Of a DNA stretch of 64,000 nt, positions 44,525 through 52,828 are shown one piece after another. The stretch lies in the NCBI RefSeq assembly GCF_000737705.1, contig NZ_JPRH01000008.1, forward strand, positions 186,001 through 250,000. Reading direction: 5' to 3'. Position numbers and translations under genes: made by a program. The notes beneath the pieces are model-generated. The model saw only the letters and a program-made list of their open reading frames with translations, searched no databases and had not been told where the DNA came from. The DNA comes from Chryseobacterium soli (lineage in GTDB: Bacteria > Bacteroidota > Bacteroidia > Flavobacteriales > Weeksellaceae). Within the stretch, counting starts at the first letter, position 1, and every line of letters begins with the position of its first letter.

Positions 44525-45340
44525 TTAAGGTTTTTCAAAAATTAGTTTATTATTAACGAAATTTAATTTTCCCTCGGTGTATATGGAGGGGTTACATGGT
44601 AAATCATCATCTGTAAAATCTATTTTATAAACGAAAATTTTTCCGTTTGCGATTTCTTTTAATTCAAACTGATAATCTGGTTCATATCTACTTTCAATTA
44701 TACCTGTTTCTGTATTTTCATATACTAAAATTCCTCTGCCCTCATAGATGCATCCTCCATTTTTTTCTGCCAAATTGTAAAATTTTATTATTTCTTTGTT
44801 TCCGTCTCCGTTTAAGTCTTCTGAAAAAGCATGTTGAATATCTATCACTGTTTCACCTGATTTAGTAAGCTGATGTATGTGTTTTTTGTATAATCTCTCT
44901 GCTTTTTTCTTAAAATCAGAAGTGTTATTATTTGAAAAATGCAATAGTTTTTTCGTAGCAGATTTTTGCTCGGTTACCTCTTCTTTCGAATCATTTTCGG
45001 TATTATCCTCACCAGTAGAATTTATTGGCTCATTTATTTTGTGAAGAACAACCATTTCTGAAAATTTCAAATCTCCATTTTCTAAAGCGGTCAAAACTCG
45101 GGTTGTTCCGTTATCTTCTGTGTATTCAATTCTGTCTGGGTATTGTTTACATGCTAATTTAGAAACTCCTGTTAATGAATTGTCAATGGTAATTTCGTTT
45201 CCGTCAATTTGATAATTGATTCTCATAAACATCATTTCTGTTTGATATGTACCATCATGATAATGCTCTCCCAATGAACAGGAGTGTAAGAATGCTGATA
45301 AAGTAAGTAAGATAAATAATTGGGTAATGGTTGTTTTCAT
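44525..45340 (-). CDS. Putative lipoprotein with calcium-loop motif
   Basis: The 271-residue protein has a lipoprotein signal (LTLSAFLHSC). An N-terminal beta domain precedes a charged, Glu/Asn-rich linker (about 105-130) and a domain with SEDLNGDGNKEIIKFYNLAE, an EF-hand/FG-GAP-type loop. It ends in beta strands (GKLNFVNNKLIFEKP). The function is unknown. A folded non-coding element lies 83 bases upstream. Confidence 0.7.
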   Translation of the reverse strand: MKTTITQLFILLTLSAFLHSCSLGEHYHDGTYQTEMMFMRINYQIDGNEITIDNSLTGVSKLACKQYPDRIEYTEDNGTTRVLTALENGDLKFSEMVVLHKINEPINSTGEDNTENDSKEEVTEQKSATKKLLHFSNNNTSDFKKKAERLYKKHIHQLTKSGETVIDIQHAFSEDLNGDGNKEIIKFYNLAEKNGGCIYEGRGILVYENTETGIIESRYEPDYQFELKEIANGKIFVYKIDFTDDDLPCNPSIYTEGKLNFVNNKLIFEKP

Positions 45341-45422
45341 AATGTTTTTTTAGGGTTCAATTTTATAGTTCTTTTTTCAATATTTTTTACTGAAACCCGT
45401 AATCATATATAAAAACAAAAAA

Positions 45423-45565
45423 ACAGGCTTGAGACGTTTGTCTCTACCTGTAATCGAGGGAGTCGAAGCCCTATCCACAAAGTAAAGCAACGCTCAAGCC
45501 CTTAGACTCAAGCATTTTGCTAAACTTTTCCTGTGGATTACAAAATTTTCGACTTTTCGATTACA
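45423..45565. ncRNA. Highly structured non-coding element
   Basis: Nested complementary arms are visible. ACAGG/CCTGT encloses GAGAC/GTCTC (45423-45451). TGTAATCGA (45449-45457) pairs with TCGATTACA (45557-45565). AGTCGAA (45461-45467) pairs with TTCGACT (45548-45554). TCCACA (45474-45479) pairs with TGTGGA (45532-45537). AGCAA/TTGCT lies further in. Alternative GGCTTGAG/CTCAAGCC pairing also exists. It could be a structured RNA in the leader of the 45340 gene, a transfer origin, or a terminator complex. Confidence 0.5.
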
Positions 45566-46146
45566 GAAATCAGTTTGCTAAATGCAATATTTTATTATTT
45601 AATTTTTAAATATTTCTATTCTTATATTTTTTATTTTGTCTATATTACTGCTGTAAAGCTATTAATTTTAATAGTGTCAAGCAACATTTTTATGTTGTGT
45701 TTATTTTGATGTGAATTTTACTGCCGTTCTCCATCCTAAAATCTTTAATTGGAATTCTGTGTCAGTTTTTACATTTGAATTTGTACAACATCATTGAAAA
45801 CATTTTCTACAAAGGAATCTCTTTAATTTTCTGTTTGAATTCTTTTTCAATTTTCAGAATTACAACCAACTTCTGTTGTATTGCTCGAAATTATTCGTGG
45901 ATTTCGCTGTATTAAATAATCAAACATGTTTGCAAACCTATACTTAACAGGAGGTTATATCATATTTCTTTTTAAGTTTTTTGTTTTAGTTCTTCCAAAA
46001 GACAGATAAGCCCACGTTTCTTTGAGTGTCTTCCTCTTTAATAAAAAGACACTGAAAGCAAACTTTTATATATTGCAGGCTTAATTAAATTAAGTTATAG
46101 CCTAACTCATATTGAATTAGGCTCAACTTCTATTAAAATGTTATTA
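45566..46146. other. Intergenic region with two hairpins
   Basis: No gene is seen. Hairpins AGTGTCTT/AAGACACT (46025-46053) and AGCCTAA/TTAGGCT (46099-46123) lie downstream of the 46147 gene; neither has a clear T run. The rest is AT-rich. Confidence 0.4.
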
Positions 46147-46458
46147 TTATTTTTTAACAACTAACATATTATTTCTGTAATCAACAAAAATATTACACAT
46201 CTCGTCCTCTAAATTAAAATTCATAAAGTTTGTGTAAGTATTAGATTTCAAAAGCTCATGATCTTTCTTTAATACTATTTCTTCATTTATGATCTGCCGA
46301 GCATAATCATAACTGTATATTGTATAACTAATTTGCTTGTCTTTTCTAATAAATTCTTTCTTACTTTCAGTTTCGTATTTTAACAAAAAATCAGGAAGTT
46401 CAACAGTGCTGCTAAAGAAATTTTTAGACTTGATCGATTCGAATAATGCAAACCTCAT
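46147..46458 (-). CDS. Hypothetical protein, 103 residues
   Basis: The protein is alpha/beta, charged, with LPDFLLKYETESKKEFIRKD and NIFVDYRNNMLVVKK. It overlaps the gene before it by 4 bases, so the two are coupled. There is no signal or known motif. It is island cargo or backbone. Confidence 0.58.
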   Translation of the reverse strand: MRFALFESIKSKNFFSSTVELPDFLLKYETESKKEFIRKDKQISYTIYSYDYARQIINEEIVLKKDHELLKSNTYTNFMNFNLEDEMCNIFVDYRNNMLVVKK

Positions 46459-46844
46459 TTTTTTACTTTAGCATTAGAAATGTCAATACCCAACATCTCT
46501 TTTATAGCATCTCTCAACTGTTCCCATGGATTTTTATCAATATTATATTCTACTGAGTCAAAAACATGTTTTGGCAACTTCATATTAATTATTGCTTTTT
46601 CGTTTGAATATTGAAAGGTAAGATCATCCATTATACAGGTATTTGGATCTAATTTGAATGTTTTCTTGATGAGATCTTTTTCCACTAGGTTTTGCCAGAA
46701 AATACTTTCTTTCTTAACATCTTTAATAACCAAACTCATATGAAATATAATGAGTGAATCTCCAATAATTTTGAATTTTGGTTTTTCATTCTCATTTAAC
46801 TGTTCTATTGTAATAATGTTGCTTGTATTTGTTAAATTTTCCAT
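46455..46844 (-). CDS. Hypothetical protein, 129 residues
   Basis: The protein has two beta segments (KFKIIGDSLIIFHMSLVIKD; FQYSNEKAIINMKLPKHVFD) and a C-terminal helix (WEQLRDAIKEMLGIDISNA). No signal or known domain is present. It forms a two-gene unit with the 103-residue gene (4-base overlap). Confidence 0.58.
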   Translation of the reverse strand: MENLTNTSNIITIEQLNENEKPKFKIIGDSLIIFHMSLVIKDVKKESIFWQNLVEKDLIKKTFKLDPNTCIMDDLTFQYSNEKAIINMKLPKHVFDSVEYNIDKNPWEQLRDAIKEMLGIDISNAKVKK

Positions 46845-46953
46845 TGATATAAAATTTTTAATTAATAATTCTTTTTTTTGCCTTTTTCTGCGACATAAAA
46901 CTTTGATGTATCATACTTAAATCTTCTCTATAAGACTAGCATCAATGTTTTTA

Positions 46954-47421
46954 CTATTTTTTAGCTTTGTCTTTATTTGAGATTCTTACAGTTATTTGGA
47001 ACTCATTAAATATCTCCTGAAGACTTTTATCTGTTGACTTCATGCTTAGATCCGTTGGGATTTCATTATTAATGTAAGACTGCAACATTCCAGCAATATG
47101 TTTGTCATTCTCACCAGCAATGAGATAAGTTGCAATTAATTCAAAATCCTCGCATATACATGCTATTAGCTCGTGATGCAGATCTTCACAAATCTTATCA
47201 CTAATTTCCTTTGAAGCACTTATTATCTGATCATATTGATCTTTACTAATCTCTGAACGATCATCGCTTAATTTCTCCCAAAGGTTCTCAAATTCACTGT
47301 AATAACGTTGAGCTAATAATTCTTCTGCCCAATCTTCATCTATCTCATCTAATCCCATATTTTGAGCATTATATAAAAAAGTCTCTTTGATTTGTTTTAA
47401 TGTAAATTGTTGTTTATTCAT
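46954..47421 (-). CDS. Hypothetical helical protein, 155 residues
   Basis: Strongly helical and acidic with no membrane segment (NMGLDEIDEDWAEELLAQRY, SDDRSEISKDQYDQIISASK). It starts 5 bases after the excisionase-like gene and is probably co-transcribed with it. No family is recognised. Confidence 0.6.
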   Translation of the reverse strand: MNKQQFTLKQIKETFLYNAQNMGLDEIDEDWAEELLAQRYYSEFENLWEKLSDDRSEISKDQYDQIISASKEISDKICEDLHHELIACICEDFELIATYLIAGENDKHIAGMLQSYINNEIPTDLSMKSTDKSLQEIFNEFQITVRISNKDKAKK

Positions 47422-47426
47422 TTTGA

Positions 47427-47714
47427 CTAAAATTTAGAATTTAAAAAGTATCCTGAAACACGGCTTTGGATTGCAGATTCATCCGACTGCTTACTATTAA
47501 GTATCCAGTCATCTAGGTCCTCTCGCTTATAGAAGACTTTTCTGCTCGGTTGGTAAGAAGCAATTTTCTTGTTTCGACGAAGTTTTCGGAGTGTGGGTAC
47601 ACTTATACTGAGGTACAATGCAGCTTCTTTTGTAGTCAGCACGTTTTTGGATTGAAGAAGACTAAGCAGTTCCTGTTTTTCAAGAGTGCTTAGATTTATT
47701 AAAATTTTTTGCAT
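47427..47714 (-). CDS. Excisionase-type HTH protein (MerR-like fold)
   Basis: The 95-residue protein has an HTH_17 domain at about 25-72: VLTTKEAALYLSISVPTLRK, LRRNKKIASYQPSRKVFYKR, EDLDDWI. In Bacteroidota mobile elements such proteins act as excisionases or regulators of them. A second one lies at 52178. It is followed closely by the helical 155-residue gene. Confidence 0.8.
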   Translation of the reverse strand: MQKILINLSTLEKQELLSLLQSKNVLTTKEAALYLSISVPTLRKLRRNKKIASYQPSRKVFYKREDLDDWILNSKQSDESAIQSRVSGYFLNSKF

Positions 47715-47850
47715 TTTGTAATGTTTTTTTTTATTTTGAACACTACAAAGGACTAAAAATTTAATGCGAGTATAATGCGGAATCTTACCGCATTAAACCC
47801 GTATCAAATTAAAAATATTGAATGATGTATTGGTAGAGTTTTACTCTCTA

Positions 47851-48960
47851 TTAATTAAAATAGTTATATAAATTTTTTACATTTTCGAGTTTTATAGAAA
47901 ACTTTTTTTCTATCAGATTACTTCCAGCTCTGGAAAAACTATCCGTACGGATAAAACCATGATCTGGTGCAGTGAAGCAATTATCTAACTTTTTCTCAAT
48001 ATCAGCGTTTGCGTTGTTATTAAAAATTTCTTCTCCACAGCAGAAATAGATCATTACAAATAATCCCTGCCAATTAGGATTATTACGTGTGCGTGAAATC
48101 CAATTGATTTTGTCCTCCTTTTTTATTTCTTCCTTAATAATGACTTCACTAAAAACATTTTTGAATTTATCACAGCCTGTATCTTCAATATATTCATTGG
48201 TAACAAGGAAATCATATAAATCCTTTAAATCTATATTTTCTTTAGCTTTAAAAGATTTATCTGTAAAGGGAATAAGTTTCATATTAAGTGGAGGAACTCG
48301 ATTATTAATTTTACAATCCTCAAGGAATAATATGTATTCTAAAAAATCATATACGAAGGCAACCTGTATTGCAAAATATTGTAGACTTATTACTACATCT
48401 TTGCCGTCAATCTTTAAATCGGATAAAATATTTGGCTCTCTTTTTCTATATGTCAAATAGGAATAAACATCTGTATCTACACACTTACTTTTAATTCTCT
48501 GTTTGGTATCAGAAATTTCACGTTCGATATTTTTTGTATCTCCTTTTAATCGTTGGAATCTTTGTTTTAGCTCTTCAAGAGAGACTGTTTCAAAATTATA
48601 ATCAACGTCATATGTAGTATCGGAAATATAAATTTTGTAGCATTGTTCTATAAGCCATTTTAAGTATTGCTTTTTCTCCTCGTTTCCAAGAGGATGAAGA
48701 GACAGAACAATAATTTCTCGTTTCGGATGATTTTCAATGGTTAGTTTGAATGTATATTGCAGTTTCATAGGAGATAAGCCGTTGTCTTTCCAAAACCTTA
48801 GCTTATCTCCGTAATTTTCAAGTTCTTCAAACTGCTCATAAAACTGCTGTAGTTGCTCGTCTGTAAAATTATTATAGTCTTTGACTAATTTTTCCCAAAT
48901 TTTACCGGTATCAAACTTCTGTTTTGCTTTTATATATTCCTGTTCTTGAAAAAAATCCAT
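47851..48960 (-). CDS. Hypothetical protein of the island backbone, 369 residues
   Basis: The protein has no signal or membrane helix. The N-terminal half is helical with Asp/Glu/Lys-rich coils (TVSLEELKQRFQRLKGDTKN). The C-terminal part has WISRTRNNPNWQGLFVMIYF and FTAPDHGFIRTDSFSRAG. Its place next to the integrase, 26 bases away, suggests a backbone gene such as the RteC-like regulators of conjugative transposons, but I do not see the RteC signature and do not assign it. Confidence 0.6.
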   Translation of the reverse strand: MDFFQEQEYIKAKQKFDTGKIWEKLVKDYNNFTDEQLQQFYEQFEELENYGDKLRFWKDNGLSPMKLQYTFKLTIENHPKREIIVLSLHPLGNEEKKQYLKWLIEQCYKIYISDTTYDVDYNFETVSLEELKQRFQRLKGDTKNIEREISDTKQRIKSKCVDTDVYSYLTYRKREPNILSDLKIDGKDVVISLQYFAIQVAFVYDFLEYILFLEDCKINNRVPPLNMKLIPFTDKSFKAKENIDLKDLYDFLVTNEYIEDTGCDKFKNVFSEVIIKEEIKKEDKINWISRTRNNPNWQGLFVMIYFCCGEEIFNNNANADIEKKLDNCFTAPDHGFIRTDSFSRAGSNLIEKKFSIKLENVKNLYNYFN

Positions 48961-48986
48961 TAATCTGTATTTTCTACAAATATAAT

Positions 48987-50147
48987 TCAGATATACAATT
49001 CAGGCATTTTACTTACTGCATTTATTTTCTTTTTATCGATAACCTTTGCATAAATCTCAGTGGTTTTCAAGTGGCGATGTCCTAACAGTTTGCTGACAGT
49101 ATAAATATCTGTATCCATTGTCAGTTGCAATGTCGCAAAGCTATGTCTTGCGCTATGGAATGTAATATGCTTGTCAATTCCTGCATCTTCAACCCATTTA
49201 TGGAGTTTTTTGTTTTGGTAGGCGCTGTACTTTAGGTTTGCAAAGACATTTTCCTTTACATCTTTTGTTCGGAGAGTTTCAGGAGTAATTTCTAATATTT
49301 TTACAGCTTGCTCTGCTATGGGAAGATGTTCCGCTCCTTTTGTTTTCTTTTGAGTATATTTTAGCATCCAACCGTTTTCTGCATCATAAGAGAGATTTTT
49401 CCACGTTAAGTTTTTGATGTCTGAGAATCTGAGTCCTGTTAAAGCACTGAATAAAAAGGCATCTTTCATTATTGGATAATAGCACTCTGTTTTAGCGAGT
49501 TTCTGCAATTCATCCAAAATAAGATATTGTCTATTCGTTTCTTTTTCTTTAATTCCTTTTACCCCAACTACTGGATTTTCTTTAATCATTTTGGATTGAT
49601 ACGCTTCTTTCAGAGCAGTCTTTACTTTATTAAAGTAGGATAATGCGGTATTTTGTGCGAGTTTATCACTGCTATGTTTGGAAACTTTCTGATTCAACAA
49701 ATAATCTTTAAAGGATTCCAAGAATAAATCATCTATGTTTTCTATTGATATATCTTTATTCTTACAGAATTTTTGGAGGTGTTTGTAGGCACTGTTCCAG
49801 TTTCCGTGCGTTCCGCTTACTTCAAAACGCTTATCTACTAAGGTTTTAAAATATTTCAGAAATCCTATTTTCCCTTTGGTACTGCTTACAAATCCATGTC
49901 TACGGCTCTGCATATCCAAAACTCTTTTTGCTTTTATCGCTTCTCCAAGGCTTGATGTTTCTTTGTTATGAAGTTTTTCAGTTTCGTTTTTGGGTTTATC
50001 GTAGAGGTAGAGTTGTAAAAATTCATAGTTTCTTATTTTTCTGTCGGTATCATGATACATTAAAAATAAACTATTCATTTTGGGTTTTCCTTTTTCAGCA
50101 TTCTTTTTTGATAACTGACCATTGCGTTTCATTAGGTAGATTTTCAT
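48987..50147 (-). CDS. int: Tyrosine recombinase (integrase) of the island
   Basis: The 386-residue protein has an N-terminal arm-binding region, a SAM-like core-binding domain (about 100-200) and a catalytic domain with the full set: Arg in FSALTGLRFSDIKNL, Lys in KYTQKKTKGAEHLPI, His-x-x-Arg in FHSARHSFATLQL, His in LLGHRHLKTTEIYAK and Tyr in the same segment. Such enzymes integrate Bacteroidota elements by strand exchange at short cores. The best target here is the mnmE 3' end. An accessory-site-like sequence lies at its 5' end. Confidence 0.92.
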   Translation of the reverse strand: MKIYLMKRNGQLSKKNAEKGKPKMNSLFLMYHDTDRKIRNYEFLQLYLYDKPKNETEKLHNKETSSLGEAIKAKRVLDMQSRRHGFVSSTKGKIGFLKYFKTLVDKRFEVSGTHGNWNSAYKHLQKFCKNKDISIENIDDLFLESFKDYLLNQKVSKHSSDKLAQNTALSYFNKVKTALKEAYQSKMIKENPVVGVKGIKEKETNRQYLILDELQKLAKTECYYPIMKDAFLFSALTGLRFSDIKNLTWKNLSYDAENGWMLKYTQKKTKGAEHLPIAEQAVKILEITPETLRTKDVKENVFANLKYSAYQNKKLHKWVEDAGIDKHITFHSARHSFATLQLTMDTDIYTVSKLLGHRHLKTTEIYAKVIDKKKINAVSKMPELYI

Positions 50148-50158
50148 AATTTTTCTCT

Positions 50159-50180
50159 TTTTTGTTACTAATTATGATAC
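50159..50180 (-). repeat. Integrase-gene copy of the accessory site
   Basis: Read on the minus strand, GTATCATAATTAGTAA followed by CAAAAA matches the right-end site at 52694 with two differences in 22 bases. It lies 12 bases before the integrase start, so the recombinase or a regulator could bind and control its own gene. Confidence 0.45.
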
Positions 50181-50530
50181 AACATTCAGCCTAATGATTG
50201 GTGTAGACAACATAAACTGCCTGTTTTACACCTATTTTTAGAATCTATTTTGTAAAAGTTACTTTTGGTTAGCGAAACTCACTGTTTTTTACGCCCAGTT
50301 TCTTCCTGATACTTCTGGATTTATTTTTAACTAAAATTTTAGAAATATTTTATTTTCTTATTCAAAGGAAAACCTAATATCTTTTTGAGTTTTAATCTGA
50401 TTGTAGTTAATCTTTAATTAGATTCATTAATTTTTCAATCACAAATCTCTCTATCATTTAATTTAACCTGTGTAGTCAATTCAAATTTTAATTTTAAATT
50501 CATTTTGGATATTTGACGCCAAAATAATTC
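50181..50530. other. Intergenic region before the integrase
   Basis: No gene is seen. TTCAAAGGA at 50361-50369 is an inverted copy of the TCCTTTGAA motif found repeatedly at 51.5-52.0 kb. Otherwise there is only AT-rich sequence. Confidence 0.4.
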
Positions 50531-51208
50531 TTAAAAATGGTCTTTGTTAAAGAAATCAGTTGCTGAATTATCTTCTGAATCATTTTGGAAATCATCTTCA
50601 AAATCATCGACTGTTGGTCTACTTTTTCTGAGGTCTTTAGTTCTTACAATTTTCTGTTTAGTATGGTAACCGCTTTTAATGGTATACTCTTCTAAAAAGT
50701 CGTACTTCTCTAATTCTTTAGTCCAGTTGGTAATACTGTCTACCGATACATTAAATTTATTTGCTGTAGTTTCTCTCTTTTGGAAATATCCTTTTTCATT
50801 TTTACTCATGGAATTATATTCACCCCAAAGAAGCTTCGAGCCTTCCTGTAAATCAGGGTGGTTATATAGTTCAAAAGGGACAATTATCATTCTATTGTCT
50901 CTCCCTGTTACAAAAGGAATCTCAATATTTTTCAACTTATCTGTTAAAATAAACTTCCTTTTATCCTCTGAATCTTTTGCTAAATAACCGCTTTCAATAA
51001 GGTGTTTTCTGCATTTTCCCACGGTATTTTTATGAAGACATAAAAGTTCTCCCACTGCAACGTGGCTCAGTATATTATATCCTTTTTTACCACTAAAGGA
51101 ATAATCCAAAGCGAGAATTAGCTTTTCAGTAATAGATAGCTCAGGGTTTGATATAATTGCAGGAGAAACTTTTATATTCAATTTTGTCAGTTTTTCGAAT
51201 TTTTCCAT
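50531..51208 (-). CDS. Rep-like protein with two winged-helix domains
   Basis: The 225-residue protein has two HTH regions. The first (about 24-85) has LSITEKLILALDYSFSGKKG, then VGELLCLHKNTVGKCRKHLI. The second (about 120-185) has GSKLLWGEYNSMSKNEKGYF and ANKFNVSVDSITNWTKELEK. A Glu/Asp-rich tail follows. Two winged helices beside upstream 22-bp iterons (51308-51417) are the layout of iteron-plasmid initiators; without a search the alternative is a simple regulator. It may give the island a replicating form. Confidence 0.68.
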   Translation of the reverse strand: MEKFEKLTKLNIKVSPAIISNPELSITEKLILALDYSFSGKKGYNILSHVAVGELLCLHKNTVGKCRKHLIESGYLAKDSEDKRKFILTDKLKNIEIPFVTGRDNRMIIVPFELYNHPDLQEGSKLLWGEYNSMSKNEKGYFQKRETTANKFNVSVDSITNWTKELEKYDFLEEYTIKSGYHTKQKIVRTKDLRKSRPTVDDFEDDFQNDSEDNSATDFFNKDHF

Positions 51209-51307
51209 TTTAAAAAATCTTTTTTATTTCTTTTTTATTATTTGTTTTTCATAAATTTAACTACTGAAAATCAAACAGCTATAAAACATCTACAGCTCCA
51301 CAATCTT

Positions 51308-51417
51308 AAAAACACTCATTTTCAGTTTCAAAAACACTTATTTGCGTTTTCAATATTACTTAATTTCATTTTCAATAACACTTTTTATCATTTACAATAT
51401 TACTTATTTTCGGCTTA
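51308..51417. repeat. Five 22-bp tandem iterons
   Basis: Five units start at 51308, 51330, 51352, 51374 and 51396. The shared pattern is xxxx(A/T)(C/T)ACT then TATTTTC and TTTTCAA-like ends. ACACT/TTACT lies at the same place in each (51312, 51334, 51356, 51378, 51400), exactly 22 bases apart. Iterons of 22 bp, two helical turns, upstream of a rep gene are typical of iteron origins. Confidence 0.65.
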
Positions 51418-51520
51418 TAATTAATAATACTAATTAAATAAATTAATTAAAAAAGTTAAATAAAAAAAATAAGAAGTGTTATTCCAACACATTTTCATCT
51501 TAAAAAATTAAGATTCTAAG

Positions 51521-52040
51521 TCCTTTGAAAATTTATTAAATTTAGCTAAAACCTGTATTAATAAAGATTTAAGAGTATTCCTTTGAATACTACCACAGTA
51601 ATAATGAGTTTTTTACTACTATAATTTTGGATAGTAGTACTACTGACTACTACAATGTCCTCTATTTTATAAAACATCCTCTGTAAAATGTCTACTACCG
51701 ACTACTGTAAAATATCCTCTACTACTAAAAAAGACTACTGATACCCTTTGAAATTAATTAAAATGAATTACCATAAGTCCCTACTACTTTTATTACCAAA
51801 GCTAATAACAGCAGTAGAGACTTATACTAATTTACATTAATAGTAAGATTTCCTTTGAATCAAAAAACAGAATGTTCTAAACCGCAAAATTATGTTTTGG
51901 TAGTATTTATCATTTGAGAATAAAAAAACGATGTAACTTCGTTAAATCAATGTTAGATTAAATTATTCAAATGAAATTCAAATCGTTTTTACAGAAAATT
52001 GTTTAAAACACCATTTAATAGAGAAAACTGTTCCTTTGAA
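51521..52040. repeat. Dispersed TCCTTTGAA motif (five copies in about 520 bases)
   Basis: TCCTTTGAA lies at 51521, 51579, 51851 and 52032, and CCTTTGAA (preceded by C) at 51745. By chance a given 9-mer would appear about once or less in the whole window. The surrounding sequence also has repeated CTACTAC-type triplets (51590-51740). No gene is supported in 51209-52177; the region may be part of a replication origin or a regulatory field. Confidence 0.5.
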
Positions 52041-52177
52041 TAATAAGATAGAACCCTAAAGACGTTTGCCGACTTCGAATAAAGAAAGTACAGCATTTTA
52101 AATTTTGAAGACGATAAAATACTCAATCTCCAATTTAAAATTGCTGTTACTTAAAATAAATGATGCTCTACAAAGGA

Positions 52178-52555
52178 TTAAATGAATTCTTCCAATTGAG
52201 ATTTTGGAATGATATGTTTTTTACCGAGACGCAGCGTTTTAATTTTATCCTCTTTAATGAGTTTCCTTACGGTGGAATCACACATATTTAAAAGGACACA
52301 AACCTCTGATATACTGAGGTAAGATTTTGCTTTTAACTGTTCTATATCAAAGGTAGCAGTAGTCTTTTTAAGTTTATTAACTTTTGAATCAGTACTAAAT
52401 TCTTCTTTTGATTGACGAAGCTTTTCTTCCTTTACTTTTTTCTTATAATCCCTTTGATTACAGGTGTGAGAACAATATTTTGCAGTAAATGTTTTGGCTA
52501 CGAATGTTTGATTGCAATAGCTACAAATGCGATTAATCCTGATGTTACTGCTCAT
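52178..52555 (-). CDS. Zinc-ribbon plus excisionase-type HTH protein
   Basis: The 125-residue protein has an N-terminal zinc ribbon (ICSYCNQTFVAKTFTAKYCS then HTCNQRDY; four Cys/His ligands) and a C-terminal HTH_17 domain (YLSISEVCVLLNMCDSTVRK, then RLGKKHIIPKSQLEEFI). The two-part layout is seen in small proteins of Bacteroidota elements. Its position at the right end, next to the att site, fits an excisionase or directionality factor. Confidence 0.75.
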   Translation of the reverse strand: MSSNIRINRICSYCNQTFVAKTFTAKYCSHTCNQRDYKKKVKEEKLRQSKEEFSTDSKVNKLKKTTATFDIEQLKAKSYLSISEVCVLLNMCDSTVRKLIKEDKIKTLRLGKKHIIPKSQLEEFI

Positions 52556-52812
52556 TTGATACTTTCCGATTTTTTTATGTTAGATAATTTCACTCAGTAT
52601 TTGGCAGTATTTGCCATTATTTAGCAGTATTTACCACTGATAATTTCTCCGAGTGTCATAAAATTCAAAAAAGTAGTACGATTTTGCAACGCAGTATCAC
52701 GATTAGTAACAAAAATAATGTCAATTAATGGTATAAAATGTCATTAAATGTCACTCAATATTTTTATAAAACATTGATTAAACGTAGTATTCATAAGGGT
52801 TTACAGAGATTG
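52556..52812. repeat. Right end of the island with repeated CAGTATT motifs
   Basis: CAGTATT-type units occur in close succession at about 52588-52636 (CAGTATTTGG, CAGTATTTGC, CAGTATTTAC). AAGTAGTAC lies at 52671-52679, with its reverse complement GTACTACTT at the left end (36571-36579). The 17-bp accessory site is at 52693-52709. This field probably binds the recombinase and accessory factors. Confidence 0.5.
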
Positions 52813-52828
52813 TCTATTTGCCGATACA
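52813..52828 (+). repeat. Right attachment repeat within mnmE
   Basis: TCTATTTGCCGATACA is identical to 36549-36564. It covers the mnmE stop codon and the codons for the last residues (CIGK), so the gene stays intact after integration. Confidence 0.75.

Larger units (their letters stand above)
36549..52828. mobile_element. Integrated genomic island at the 3' end of mnmE
   Basis: About 16.3 kb are bounded by a 16-bp direct repeat (TCTATTTGCCGATACA) that is the 3' end of mnmE at the right side. Inside are a tyrosine recombinase (48987-50147), excisionase-like HTH genes (47427, 52178), a Rep-like winged-helix gene with iterons (50531, 51308), a CBASS operon (36670-38705) and an Rhs-core cargo set (40026-44369). 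No relaxase, coupling protein or type IV secretion gene is seen, so self-transfer is unlikely. SGI1 of enterobacteria uses the same gene end (trmE/thdF), an independent parallel. Confidence 0.8.

Noticed and set aside
47851..48960. Assignment of the 369-residue island protein as RteC
   Set aside because: The location suits an RteC-like regulator, but the typical C-terminal RteC signature is not visible.
51590..51740. CTACTAC-rich stretch considered as a CRISPR array
   Set aside because: Units are short triplet-like repeats without constant repeat and spacer lengths, and no cas gene is present.
36549..52828. Calling the island a conjugative element
   Set aside because: No relaxase, coupling ATPase or Tra genes are recognisable in 16 kb; only integration and possible replication functions are seen.
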